From Actinomycetota bacterium (GTDB taxonomy: Bacteria; Actinomycetota; UBA4738; HRBIN12), in the NCBI GenBank assembly GCA_035640355.1, contig DASQWI010000017.1, positions 124,001-188,000 of the forward strand: 64,000 nucleotides of DNA, in the 5' to 3' direction. Of the stretch, positions 28,032-36,580 are shown piece by piece. The position numbers and the translations under genes were made by a program. Numbering within the stretch: position 1 is the first letter of the stretch; every line of letters starts with the position of its first letter. The notes under the pieces are model-generated. The model saw only the letters and a list, made by a program, of their open reading frames with translations, ran no database searches and was not told the DNA's origin.

Positions 28032-29005
28032 ACGAGCTCGTCGAGAAGGCCGCGACCGCGCTCGGCCGGGCCGAGTCCGTCGCCATCGCCTGTCACGTGA
28101 ATCCGGACGCCGATGCGCTCGGCGCGACCCTCGGCCTGTCGAACTTCCTCCGGGCGAGGGGCGCCCGAACGATCTGCTCGTTTCCGAACGAACCGTTCGA
28201 GCCGCCGAGGTGGCTCTCGGTGCTCCCGGGGGCCGATGCGCTCGTTCGACCCGCCGAGTTCCCCATCGAACCGGCCTTGATGGTGACGTGCGACGTCGCG
28301 TCGATGGATCGCCTCGGCATACTGGCGCGCTCTGCCGCACGCGCGCAGACGCTGATCTGGATCGACCATCACGTGAGCAACGAAGGGCTCGGAACCATCC
28401 CCCTGATCGATCCGCGCGCCAGCTCGACGTGCGAGATCGTCTGGCGGCTCATCCGGGAGATCGGCGGCGACGTGCCGGTCGAGACGGCGACGTGCCTGTA
28501 CGCGGGGATCGTCACCGATACCGGCAGGTTTCAATACGAGGCCGTCACGCCCGAGACGCTGCGGCTCGCCGCGGAGCTGCGGGAGTACCCGTTCGACCAC
28601 ACACGGCTGGTACAGGCGCTCTACGAGGACAACCCGGCCGCGTACCTCCGCCTGCTAGGGACGGCGCTCGATCGGATCACCGTCGAGGGCGACCTGATCT
28701 GGACCTACCTGACACAGGCGGATCTGGCCGCCGCGGACGTTCACGCCGCGGAGACCGACGACCTGATCGACATCGTGCGAACGGCGCGAGAGGCAGATGT
28801 CGCTGCCGTTTTGAAACAGCAGCGAGACGGGCGGTTCAAGGTGAGCGTTCGTTCGAAGGGCGGCCACGACGTGGCGACGGTCGCCTCGACGTTCGGCGGC
28901 GGCGGGCATCGGCTGGCCGCGGGGTACACGTCGAAGCATGGGCTGGCGGAGACGATCCATCGGTTGAAGACGGCGCTCCGCGGGGAACCCGCGGCCGAGG
29001 GATGA
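28028..29005 (+). CDS. nrnA: DHH/DHHA1 phosphoesterase (nanoRNase/pAp phosphatase NrnA)
   Basis: A 325-residue manganese phosphoesterase. The DHH domain carries HVNPDADALGATLGL, TCDVAS and the name motif IDHHVS; the DHHA1 domain ends with the substrate-binding GGGGHRLAAGY. NrnA-like enzymes degrade very short RNAs and convert pAp to AMP. All metal ligands are present. It is encoded between rbfA and truB, as in many firmicutes and actinobacteria, with 4-nt overlaps on both sides. The main uncertainty is substrate preference. Confidence 0.92.
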   Translation: MNELVEKAATALGRAESVAIACHVNPDADALGATLGLSNFLRARGARTICSFPNEPFEPPRWLSVLPGADALVRPAEFPIEPALMVTCDVASMDRLGILARSAARAQTLIWIDHHVSNEGLGTIPLIDPRASSTCEIVWRLIREIGGDVPVETATCLYAGIVTDTGRFQYEAVTPETLRLAAELREYPFDHTRLVQALYEDNPAAYLRLLGTALDRITVEGDLIWTYLTQADLAAADVHAAETDDLIDIVRTAREADVAAVLKQQRDGRFKVSVRSKGGHDVATVASTFGGGGHRLAAGYTSKHGLAETIHRLKTALRGEPAAEG

Positions 29006-29850
29006 GCGCGGTCGACGGCGTGCTGCTCGTCGACAAACCATCGGGCGTGACGTCCCACGACGTCGTCGACGTCGTGCGACGGCGCCTCGATACGCGGAAG
29101 GTCGGTCACGCCGGAACGCTCGATCCGATCGCAACGGGGCTCCTGATCATCGGCGTCGGTCGCGCGACCAGGCTGCTCCGTTTCTTCGGGGACCTGTCGA
29201 AGACGTACGAGGGCACCGCGCGGCTCGGCGTCGAGACGGACACGCTCGACATGGAGGGGGTGGTGGTGCGAACGACGTCGGTCGACGTCACGCCGGAGGA
29301 CATCGAGCGCGGGTTCGCGGCGCTCGTCGGCGAGTCACTGCAGCAGCCTCCGGCGTACTCGGCGGTGAAGGTCGGCGGCCGAACGTTGCACTCCGCAGCT
29401 CGGCGGGGTGAGCGGCTCGAGGCGGTGCCCCGGCCGATCAGGGTGGACTCGTTCGAACTTCGGGCGTACACGGTCCCGGACGTCGAGTTCCGCGTGACGT
29501 GCTCGGGCGGGACGTACGTGCGGGTCCTGCTCGCTGACGTGGGGCGCGCCCTGGGGTGCGGTGCGCATCTCACCTGTCTTCGACGAACGGCGATCGGGCG
29601 GTACACCGTCGACGACGCCGTGACGCCCGACGCCGTCGGGCCGCCGCGCCCCGTCGAGGATGCGGTGGCGCACCTTCCTCGGATCGAGCTGGAGGTCGAC
29701 GAGGCGCGAGCGGCCTCGCATGGGAGCGTCCTGGCGCCGGCGGGCATCGAAGGCCCGTACGCGGTGTTCGGACCCGACGCGGCGCTCGTCGGCATCTACC
29801 GCGATGAGGGAGCGAAGGCCCGTCCCCAGGTCGTGCTCGCGCCCGCGTAG
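29002..29850 (+). CDS. truB: tRNA pseudouridine-55 synthase
   Basis: A 282-residue enzyme making pseudouridine at position 55 of the T arm. Motifs: VDKPSGVTSHDVVDVVRR, the catalytic HAGTLDPIATGLL with active-site Asp, YSAVKVGGRTLHSAARRGE, and CSGGTYVRVLLADVGRALG. The C-terminal PUA-like domain is short. ATG 29002 overlaps the nrnA stop; upstream open frame in the same phase is antisense-like and lacks similarity. It ends the rimP-truB operon: ribF begins 18 nt later with its own -10 hexamer. Confidence 0.95.
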   Translation: MSAVDGVLLVDKPSGVTSHDVVDVVRRRLDTRKVGHAGTLDPIATGLLIIGVGRATRLLRFFGDLSKTYEGTARLGVETDTLDMEGVVVRTTSVDVTPEDIERGFAALVGESLQQPPAYSAVKVGGRTLHSAARRGERLEAVPRPIRVDSFELRAYTVPDVEFRVTCSGGTYVRVLLADVGRALGCGAHLTCLRRTAIGRYTVDDAVTPDAVGPPRPVEDAVAHLPRIELEVDEARAASHGSVLAPAGIEGPYAVFGPDAALVGIYRDEGAKARPQVVLAPA

Positions 29851-29854
29851 TCGC

Positions 29855-29860
29855 TACCCT
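29855..29860 (+). promoter_or_regulatory. -10 element (TACCCT) for leaderless ribF
   Basis: TACCCT lies in the 17-nt truB-ribF gap and ends 7 nt before GTG 29868. No Shine-Dalgarno is possible in this gap other than the promoter itself. It implies ribF can be expressed separately from the truB operon. Confidence 0.5.
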
Positions 29861-29867
29861 CCGGCGC

Positions 29868-30812
29868 GTGGATCGGATCCTCGGCCTTGACGCGCTCCCC
29901 GTCCCGCATCAAGCGACGGTGGCGACGATCGGGTTCTTCGACGGCGTTCACCTGGGGCACCGTGCGGTGCTCTCCGCGACCGTCAGTGCCGCTCGCGAGG
30001 AAGGCGTGCCCGCCGTCGCGGTCACGTTCGACCGGCACCCCCGCGAGGTCCTCACGCCCGACCGGGTCCCCAGGCTCCTCACGACGGTCGATCGAAAGGC
30101 GGCGCTGATCCAACAGAGCGGCATCGACGTGCTGGTCGTCCTCGAGTTCACCAAGGAGTTCTCGCGGTGGCCGGCAGAGCGCTTCATGTCCGAGGTCATT
30201 CGGGACGGCCTCCAGGCCGTCCGATGCGTCGTCGGCGCGAACTTCACGTTCGGGTACAAGGCGCTGGGCACGTTCACGACGTTGGCGACCGAAGGGGAGC
30301 GATTCGGGTTCCGCGCGGAGGCTGTCGAGATCCAACAGGCGGGCGAGCGCCCCATCTCGTCCTCGTCGATCCGCGAAGCGCTCTCGCGCGGCGACCTCGA
30401 GTGGCCGCGCGTCGCGTTGGGTCGAAGGTTCGTCCTGGACGGAACCGTCGTCAGCGGCGCGGGTCGGGGTCGCGGGCTCGGCTATCCGACGGCCAATCTG
30501 CAGACGTGGCCTCGACTGCTGCTCCCCGGCCAGGGCGTCTACGCGGGCGCGGTCGGGTTCGGCGGCGAACGCCACGTAGCCGCGATCGACGTCGGAACGA
30601 ATCCGACGTTCGGCACGGAACCGCTCCACGTGGAGTCCTATCTATTGGACTTCGACGGCGACCTCGTCGGACGGGAGATGGCGGTGGAGTTCTGGGCATA
30701 CCTTCGGCCCGAGGTGCGGTTCGAGACCCCCGACGACCTCGTCGGAGCGATCGATGAAGACGTCCGGCGGACCCGTGACATCGTCGACCTCGTGACAGGA
30801 TCGGATCCGTGA
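29868..30812 (+). CDS. ribF: Bifunctional riboflavin kinase / FAD synthetase
   Basis: A 314-residue enzyme turning riboflavin into FMN and FAD. The N-terminal adenylyltransferase has [15 protein letters not shown] (HxGH-like), [14 protein letters not shown] and [14 protein letters not shown]; the C-terminal kinase has [27 protein letters not shown] (key residues GYPTAN) and GTNPTFG with [14 protein letters not shown]. All motifs look intact. The truB-ribF-rpsO-pnp order is widely conserved. GTG 29868 is supported by its leaderless -10. Confidence 0.95.
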   Translation: MDRILGLDALPVPHQATVATIGFFDGVHLGHRAVLSATVSAAREEGVPAVAVTFDRHPREVLTPDRVPRLLTTVDRKAALIQQSGIDVLVVLEFTKEFSRWPAERFMSEVIRDGLQAVRCVVGANFTFGYKALGTFTTLATEGERFGFRAEAVEIQQAGERPISSSSIREALSRGDLEWPRVALGRRFVLDGTVVSGAGRGRGLGYPTANLQTWPRLLLPGQGVYAGAVGFGGERHVAAIDVGTNPTFGTEPLHVESYLLDFDGDLVGREMAVEFWAYLRPEVRFETPDDLVGAIDEDVRRTRDIVDLVTGSDP

Positions 30813-30850
30813 CCGGCCCGCACGTTGCGAGTCGGAACGAGAGCGTCTGG

Positions 30851-30856
30851 TAGCCT
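30851..30856 (+). promoter_or_regulatory. -10 element (TAGCCT) for rpsO
   Basis: TAGCCT ends 11 nt before ATG 30868; a possible TTGCGA -35 lies 20 nt further up (30825-30830), a long spacing. The resulting leader would be only about 4-5 nt and no Shine-Dalgarno is visible, so this ribosomal protein gene may also be near-leaderless. Confidence 0.4.
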
Positions 30857-30867
30857 TTCCGCTGGTC

Positions 30868-31137
30868 ATGACGCTTACGAAGACCCAAAAAGCCGACATC
30901 ATCCAGTCGCACCGCCGCTCGGAAGCCGATACCGGCTCCGCCGAGGTGCAGATTGCCGTGATGAGCACGCGGATCTCCGCGCTCACCGAGCATCTGAAGG
31001 CGCACGAGAGGGACCACTCGTCGCGCCGTGGCCTGCTGAAGCTCGTCGGCCGCCGCCGCAGGTTGCTGGAGTACCTGCGGCGTGAGGACATCGAGCGGTA
31101 CCGCGATCTCGTGGCCCGCCTGGGACTCAGGCGATAG
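30868..31137 (+). CDS. rpsO: 30S ribosomal protein S15
   Basis: An 89-residue S15 of standard length. Motifs are [30 protein letters not shown]-type helices with the 16S-binding [21 protein letters not shown] stretch, given here by key residues (the conserved Gly-Ser, His-Asp-His and Arg-rich turn). It nucleates the 30S platform. It is followed by pnp after 244 nt, as in most bacteria; in E. coli S15 and PNPase are both autoregulated through their leaders. The C-terminal [13 protein letters not shown] is typical. Confidence 0.97.
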   Translation: MTLTKTQKADIIQSHRRSEADTGSAEVQIAVMSTRISALTEHLKAHERDHSSRRGLLKLVGRRRRLLEYLRREDIERYRDLVARLGLRR

Positions 31138-31381
31138 GGATCGGCGCCGCTCTCGTAGGAGGGATGCCGATACCTCACTGATCCGTCTCGGAGGCAGACC
31201 TCCGGTCGGTTCTCAGTCGCGAACCTCCGATGGGGTGTCGGGCTAGCACGGCAGCGAAGCGAGTGTCGTGCGCGCGGTGACAACCCCGGCGGTTCACCAC
31301 TGACAACCGGCCGCTCCGCCTCCTCAAGCTCGTGCGGCGAGTGGCGCCGCGCGACCCAGCTGTACGAAGGAGGAATGGCCG
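31138..31381 (+). promoter_or_regulatory. rpsO-pnp intergenic region with hairpins
   Basis: This 244-nt gap has no coding potential. GCACGGCA (31246-31253) and TGTCGTGC (31264-31271) form a stem with one mismatch around a GCGAAGCGAG loop; ATCGGC (31141-31146) and GCCGAT (31168-31173) can also pair shortly after rpsO. The pnp ribosome-binding site AAGGAGGA lies at 31367-31374. PNPase leaders are RNase III/PNPase targets in other bacteria, which makes the 31246-31271 stem a candidate processing site. No clear promoter was found. Confidence 0.4.
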
Positions 31382-33655
31382 ATGGCCACCACCACACTGT
31401 CCCGACAGTTCGGGAATCAGACACTGACGTTCGAGGCCGGCAGGCTCGCTCCGCAGGCCGAAGGCTCGTGCGTCGTCACGTACGGCGAGACCCAGGTGCT
31501 CGCGACGTGCACGACCGCTGCTCCGCGGGAGGGCATCGACTTCTTCCCGCTCACGATCGACGTCGAGGAACGGATGTACGCCGCCGGCAAGATCCCCGGC
31601 GGCTTCTTCCGTCGCGAAGGGCGGCCCTCCGAGACCGCGATCCTCACCGCCCGCCTCATCGACCGGCCGATGCGACCGAGCTTCAAGGACGGCTACCGCG
31701 ACGAGGTGCAGGTCGTCATCACCGTGCTCTCGGTCGACATGGCGAACCCGTACGACATCGCCGGCATGAACTCCGCGAGCCTTGCCACGATGATCAGCGG
31801 CATCCCGTTCGAGGGACCGGTCGGGTCCGTTCGGCTCGGGCTGATCGACGGCGAGTGGGTCGTGAACCCCACGTTCCAGCAGGTGGACGGGGCGACGTTC
31901 GACATCGTCGTCGCCGGGCGCCGCAACGACGCGGGCGACATCGACATCCTCATGATCGAGGGCGAGGCACCCGACAACGCGATGCAACTCCTCGGGGCCG
32001 GCGAGGCTGCCACCGCGCCCACCGAGGAGGTCGTCGCTCGAGGGCTCGACGAGGCCAAGCGCGCGATCGGTGAACTGATCGACTTCCAGCTCGAGTTCGT
32101 CGCGAAGCTGGACGTGAAGCCGCAGCCGTTCGACCCGCGCCCTCTCTACGGCGCCGACACGTGGACGATCGTGGAGGCGTTCGCCAAGGAGCGGCTCGAG
32201 ACGGCGATCGTGCCCGACAAGCAGGAGCGGGAGACCGCCTTCGAGGAGATCAAGGAGTCGCTGAAGGGCCACCTGCTCGAGACGTGGGGCGAACAGGCGT
32301 ATCAGGCGAGACAGTCAGAGATCGCGCCGGCGTGGAAGGACCTCCAAAAGAAGGTCATGCGGGCGCGCGTCGTCGAGCACGGCGTGCGACTCGACGGGCG
32401 CGGGCCTCGAGACATCCGTCCGCTGTCCGCGGAGGTCGGTCTCGTGCCGCGCGCTCACGGCTCGAGTCTGTTCCAGCGGGGCGAGACGCAGGTCCTGAAC
32501 GTCACCACGCTCGGGATGCTGCGCATGACCCAGATGATCGACACGCTCGACCCCGAGGACACCAAGCGCTACATCCACCACTACAACTTCCCGCCGTTCT
32601 CGACCGGCGAGGTGGGGCGGATCGGATCGCCGCGCCGCCGGGAGATCGGTCACGGCGCGCTCGCCGAGCGAGCGCTGGTTCCGGTCATCCCACCGGAGGA
32701 GGAGTTCCCCTACACGCTTCGGCTGGTGTCGGACGTGCTCGGATCGAACGGATCGACGTCGATGGCGAGCGTGTGCGCGTCGACGCTGTCGCTGATGGAT
32801 GCGGGCGTCCCGATCAAGGCGCCGGTCGCGGGGATCGCCATGGGGATGATCGCCGACGAGGGAACGTTCGTGACGCTGACGGACATCCTGGGGGCGGAGG
32901 ACGCTCTCGGTGACATGGACTTCAAGGTGGCCGGGACCAAGGACTTCGTCACGGCCATCCAGCTGGACATGAAGGTCACCGGCCTTCCCGGCGACGTCCT
33001 TGCCGGCGCGTTGCAGCAGGCGAAGGACGCTCGCCTGAAGATCCTCGACGTCATGCAGCAGGCCATACCGGTGCCTCGTACCGAGGTGAACCCGAAGGCG
33101 CCGCGCATCCTCACGCTGCAGATCCCCGTCGACAAGATCGGCGAGGTGATCGGACCCAAGGGCAAACGGATCAACGAGATCGTCGCGATGACCGGAGCCG
33201 ACATCGACATCCAGGACGACGGCACGGTGTTCATCGGCGCACGGGAGGGCGCCGGGGCCGACGAGGCCGCGAGGATCATCGACGAGATCGCCAACCCACG
33301 GCCGATCACGGTCGGTGAGCACTTCACCGGAACGGTCGTGAACACGACGACGTTCGGTGCGTTCGTGAACCTGGTTCCCGGACGCGACGGCCTGATCCAC
33401 ATCTCCAAGCTCGGCCGCGGGAAGCGCCTCGCGAGCGTCGAGGAGGCCGTGAAGGTGGGGGACACGATCGAGGTCGAGGTCCAGGACATCGACGATCGGG
33501 GGAAGATCTCGCTCCGGCCGGTCGGTGAGGAGTGGGCAATCCCCGAAGGCATGGAGCCGGAGGTCTCGCAAGATCGTCCACCGCGGCGGGACCGCGATCG
33601 ACGGGGTCCGCGCGATCGTGACCGCCGTCCGCGCGAACGCCGAGAGCGGGACTGA
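31382..33655 (+). CDS. pnp: Polyribonucleotide nucleotidyltransferase (PNPase)
   Basis: A 757-residue phosphorolytic 3'-5' exoribonuclease of the RNA degradosome. Two RNase PH domains (about 10-230 and 325-560; FFRREGRPSETAILTARLIDRP type and GSNGSTSMASVCASTLSLMDAG, with TDILGAEDALGDMDFKVAG) flank the helical domain; KH (IPVDKIGEVIGPKGKRINEI) and S1 (GEHFTGTVVNTTTFGAFVNL) close the protein, followed by a basic Arg/Asp-rich tail as in actinobacteria. ATG 31382 is 7 nt after AAGGAGGA. Long quotes here are split by position; all catalytic Asp residues look present. Confidence 0.97.
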   Translation: MATTTLSRQFGNQTLTFEAGRLAPQAEGSCVVTYGETQVLATCTTAAPREGIDFFPLTIDVEERMYAAGKIPGGFFRREGRPSETAILTARLIDRPMRPSFKDGYRDEVQVVITVLSVDMANPYDIAGMNSASLATMISGIPFEGPVGSVRLGLIDGEWVVNPTFQQVDGATFDIVVAGRRNDAGDIDILMIEGEAPDNAMQLLGAGEAATAPTEEVVARGLDEAKRAIGELIDFQLEFVAKLDVKPQPFDPRPLYGADTWTIVEAFAKERLETAIVPDKQERETAFEEIKESLKGHLLETWGEQAYQARQSEIAPAWKDLQKKVMRARVVEHGVRLDGRGPRDIRPLSAEVGLVPRAHGSSLFQRGETQVLNVTTLGMLRMTQMIDTLDPEDTKRYIHHYNFPPFSTGEVGRIGSPRRREIGHGALAERALVPVIPPEEEFPYTLRLVSDVLGSNGSTSMASVCASTLSLMDAGVPIKAPVAGIAMGMIADEGTFVTLTDILGAEDALGDMDFKVAGTKDFVTAIQLDMKVTGLPGDVLAGALQQAKDARLKILDVMQQAIPVPRTEVNPKAPRILTLQIPVDKIGEVIGPKGKRINEIVAMTGADIDIQDDGTVFIGAREGAGADEAARIIDEIANPRPITVGEHFTGTVVNTTTFGAFVNLVPGRDGLIHISKLGRGKRLASVEEAVKVGDTIEVEVQDIDDRGKISLRPVGEEWAIPEGMEPEVSQDRPPRRDRDRRGPRDRDRRPRERRERD

Positions 33656-33666
33656 GGCTCGCTTCG

Positions 33667-34935
33667 GTGGCGATCGGTCGAACGGAGTTCGGCTCCGGCC
33701 TGCGCGTCGTGACCGAACGTATGCCCGACGTGCGTTCGGTCGCGCTCGGCTTCTGGGTTCTCGCGGGGTCACGCGACGAGCCGCCGCCGGTCAGCGGCTC
33801 GAGTCACTTCCTGGAGCACCTCCTGTTCAAGGGAACGAAGACGCGCAGCGCCCGCGACATCGCCGAGGCGTTCGACGCGATCGGCGGCGAACTGAACGCG
33901 TTCACCGCGAAGGAGTACACGTGCTTCTACTCCCGCGTACTCGATCGCGACCTTCCGATGGCGGTCGAGCACCTGACCGACATGCTGCAGCGCTCGGTGA
34001 TCCGTGAAGGCGATTTCCAGTCCGAGAAGCAAGTGATCCTGGAGGAGATCAACGTCCACGAGGACACTCCGGACGACCTGATCCACGACCTGTTCACCGA
34101 GACGCTGTGGCCGAACCATCCGTTGGGCCGGCCGATCCTCGGCACCAAGAAGAGCATCCGCGCGGCCACCCGCGATCAGGTCCGCCGGTACTGGCGCAAG
34201 CACTACGTGCCCCGGAACATCGTGGTGGTCGCCGTCGGCAACCTCCAGCACGAGCAGGTGCTCGAGCTCCTCGCCTCGGGCATGGAAACGGGAGCGGTTC
34301 GGAGCGAGGGACCGGTGGCGTGGAAGGTGCGCAAGGCGGGCCCCGCGCCCGAATCGTCGGGTCGCACGCTGGTCAAACGGCGCGACACCGAGCAGGCGCA
34401 CATCTGCATCGGCACGACGGGTCTCTCGCGCAACGACGATGATCGGTTCGCGTTCGGGGTGGTCAACAACGCGATCGGGGGCGGGATGAGCTCGCGGCTG
34501 TTCCAGGAGGTGCGCGAGAAGCGCGGTCTCGCCTACAGCGTCTACAGCTACCACTCGATGTACGCGGACGCCGGCATCTTCAGCGCCTACGCGGGGACCA
34601 CGCCGGCGCGCGCCAAGCAGGTCCTGTCGATCGTGCGCGCGCAGCTCGAGGACGTCGCCGAGAAAGGCCTGTCGCCCGACGAGTTCGACCGCGCGAAAGG
34701 CCACATGCGGGGCTCGCTCGTACTCTCCCAGGAGGATCCCGGCGGGCGGATGTCCCGCCTCGGCAAGTCCGAGATCAGCCAGGGCGAGATCCTGACGGTG
34801 AACCAGTTGCTCTCCAGGATCGCCGCCGTGACTCCGGATGACGCGATGCGGGCGGCCGAGCGGGTACTCTCGCAGCCCATGACGACGACGGTGCTCGGGC
34901 CCGTTGACGGGAGTATCGGGCGGGCAGCGCGGTGA
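33667..34935 (+). CDS. M16-family zinc peptidase (processing protease-like)
   Basis: A 422-residue pitrilysin-family protein. The inverted zinc motif HFLEH (SSHFLEHLLFKGT) and the distal Glu in EEINVHEDTPDD are intact, and the C-terminal half has the R/Y pair near GLAYSVYSYHSMYADAG, so it should be active rather than a scaffold subunit. Such enzymes (YmxG/PepR) are encoded next to pnp and dap genes in many actinobacteria and firmicutes. It starts at GTG 33667, 11 nt after pnp. Substrates are unknown; degradation of small peptides or signal fragments is likely. Confidence 0.9.
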   Translation: MAIGRTEFGSGLRVVTERMPDVRSVALGFWVLAGSRDEPPPVSGSSHFLEHLLFKGTKTRSARDIAEAFDAIGGELNAFTAKEYTCFYSRVLDRDLPMAVEHLTDMLQRSVIREGDFQSEKQVILEEINVHEDTPDDLIHDLFTETLWPNHPLGRPILGTKKSIRAATRDQVRRYWRKHYVPRNIVVVAVGNLQHEQVLELLASGMETGAVRSEGPVAWKVRKAGPAPESSGRTLVKRRDTEQAHICIGTTGLSRNDDDRFAFGVVNNAIGGGMSSRLFQEVREKRGLAYSVYSYHSMYADAGIFSAYAGTTPARAKQVLSIVRAQLEDVAEKGLSPDEFDRAKGHMRGSLVLSQEDPGGRMSRLGKSEISQGEILTVNQLLSRIAAVTPDDAMRAAERVLSQPMTTTVLGPVDGSIGRAAR

Positions 34936-34981
34936 TCGAAGCGACGGGTGCGCCGACCCCCGGCGCAGGGGGCGCGCTCGG

Positions 34982-35788
34982 GTGATCCGCGTCGGCGTCA
35001 TCGGCGCCTGCGGTCGGATGGGCCTGATGGTGTGCCGGGCGATAGCCGAGGCCGACGACCTCGCGCTCGTCGCGGCGATCGATCGTTCCAAGGTCGGCGA
35101 GAACGTCGGAGCCCTGATCGGCCAGCCGAAGCTGGGGATCCCCGTGAGCGACGAGCTCGAACGGCTCCTCGAGGCCGAGGCGGAGATCGCCATCGACTTC
35201 ACGCACCCGGACGTGGTGATGGAAAACGTTCGCTGGTGCATCGACCATGGCGTTCACCTCGTCGTCGGGACGACGGGAATCACGGAAGAGGACCTGCAGT
35301 CGATCGAGAAAGCGATAGCCGACGAGGGGTCCGAAACGCACGTGATCGTCGCGTCGAACTTCGCCCTGGGCGCCGTGCTGATGCTGCGGTTCGCGTCCCA
35401 GGCCATTCAGTTCTTCCCCGCCGTGGAGGTCGTCGAGCTCCATCACGACAACAAGGCCGACGCGCCGTCCGGGACGGCGATCGCCACCGTGAACCGCCTG
35501 AACGACGAGCGCTCCAAGCCGTGGCGCGGCCCGACGCCCGAGAGTGTCGACGGCGTCCGAGGAGGGGATTTCGACGGGATCCGCGTGCATTCGGTTCGGC
35601 TGCCGGGCCTCGTCGCCCACCAGGAGGTCATCTTCGGCGGGCAGGGGCAGACGCTGACGATCCGTCACGACTCGACCGACCGAAGCTCGTTCATCCCCGG
35701 CGTCCTGATGGCGGCGCGCGCCGTCATGACGCGGCCCGGCCTCACGGTGGGGCTGGAACCGCTGCTCGACCTTCCACCCGTCGGGTGA
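34982..35788 (+). CDS. dapB: 4-hydroxy-tetrahydrodipicolinate reductase
   Basis: A 268-residue NAD(P)H-dependent enzyme of lysine/meso-diaminopimelate synthesis. The dinucleotide motif is VGVIGACGRMGLMVCRAI; the substrate region has VVGTTGITEEDL, VASNFALGAVLM, the catalytic ELHHDNKADAPSGTA with His-His and Lys, and VHSVRLPGLVAHQEV. The start is GTG 34982 (AGGGGG 11 nt upstream); longer frame upstream overlaps the M16 gene and is not conserved. dapA lies about 4.5 kb downstream and dapF at the window end, so three DAP genes are within one region. Confidence 0.95.
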   Translation: MIRVGVIGACGRMGLMVCRAIAEADDLALVAAIDRSKVGENVGALIGQPKLGIPVSDELERLLEAEAEIAIDFTHPDVVMENVRWCIDHGVHLVVGTTGITEEDLQSIEKAIADEGSETHVIVASNFALGAVLMLRFASQAIQFFPAVEVVELHHDNKADAPSGTAIATVNRLNDERSKPWRGPTPESVDGVRGGDFDGIRVHSVRLPGLVAHQEVIFGGQGQTLTIRHDSTDRSSFIPGVLMAARAVMTRPGLTVGLEPLLDLPPVG

Positions 35789-35789
35789 C

Positions 35790-36569
35790 ATGACCCGCCG
35801 GGTCGCGTGCGTGCTCGCGCACCCGGACGACGACACCTACGGCGTCTCGGGTTCGCTCGCAACGATCGCCGGAGACGACGTCGAAGTCACGCTGGTCATG
35901 ACGACGAGCGGTGACGCCGGCCAGATCGCCGACCCAATCCTGGCGACGCGAGAGACGCTCGGCACCGTCCGAGAAGCCGAGGATCGCGCGTCATGGGCTG
36001 CCCTTGGGCTGGAGCCCGAGATCCACTTCCTTCGCTATCCGGACGGAGGCGTCGCCGACGTCGCGCAAGAGTCGCTCGTCGCCGTGTACCTGGACCTGCT
36101 TCAGCGCGCCGCGCCCGATGTCGTCGTGACGTTCGGCCCGGACGGAATCACCGGGCACGCGGATCACGTCGCCGTCGGCGCCGCGGCGACGGCCGCGTTC
36201 CATTCCGCCCGCGCTGCCGGCGCGGACGGCTTTCACCGACTCCTTCACATCTGCTTCCCGCAGTCGCGGCTCGATCGATTCAACGAGTTGTTGCGCGTGC
36301 GCGGCTTGCCCGCGATCGACTCGACGCAGCCGTTCCAGCCTCGCGGCGTACCCGACGAGTCGGTCGGGATGATCGTCGACTGCTCGAACGTGTACGACGG
36401 GAAGCTCGAGGCGCTCCGGGCGCACCGGACGCAGGCCGAGCTGCAGGACGTCCCGTTCGAGGTGTGGCCCGAGATCCTGGCCACCGAGGCGTTCGTCGTC
36501 GGGTTTCCCGAGTCACACGCTCGAGCTGCCGCGCTGACCGGCCTGTTCGACGGGTTGCCCGGCTCGTAA
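35790..36569 (+). CDS. PIG-L family N-acetylglucosamine-type deacetylase
   Basis: A 259-residue zinc deacetylase of the LmbE/PIG-L family. The catalytic HPDD motif is His11-Pro-Asp-Asp14 (AHPDDDTYGVSG) and the second metal site is GHADH (His123, His126). Members remove acetyl from GlcNAc conjugates, including MshB and Mca of mycothiol metabolism in actinobacteria, or from bacillithiol precursors. The neighbour to the right is an Eis-like acetyltransferase, so a small-molecule acetylation/deacetylation pair is possible. The start is 1 nt after dapB, so they are cotranscribed. Exact substrate is unknown. Confidence 0.85.
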   Translation: MTRRVACVLAHPDDDTYGVSGSLATIAGDDVEVTLVMTTSGDAGQIADPILATRETLGTVREAEDRASWAALGLEPEIHFLRYPDGGVADVAQESLVAVYLDLLQRAAPDVVVTFGPDGITGHADHVAVGAAATAAFHSARAAGADGFHRLLHICFPQSRLDRFNELLRVRGLPAIDSTQPFQPRGVPDESVGMIVDCSNVYDGKLEALRAHRTQAELQDVPFEVWPEILATEAFVVGFPESHARAAALTGLFDGLPGS

Positions 36570-36572
36570 GCT
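36567..36572 (+). promoter_or_regulatory. -10 element (TAAGCT) overlapping the PIG-L stop
   Basis: TAAGCT begins with the TAA stop of the deacetylase gene and ends 8 nt before ATG 36581. There is no Shine-Dalgarno in between, so the acetyltransferase is a leaderless candidate. Confidence 0.45.
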
Positions 36573-36580
36573 CGTCCGCC

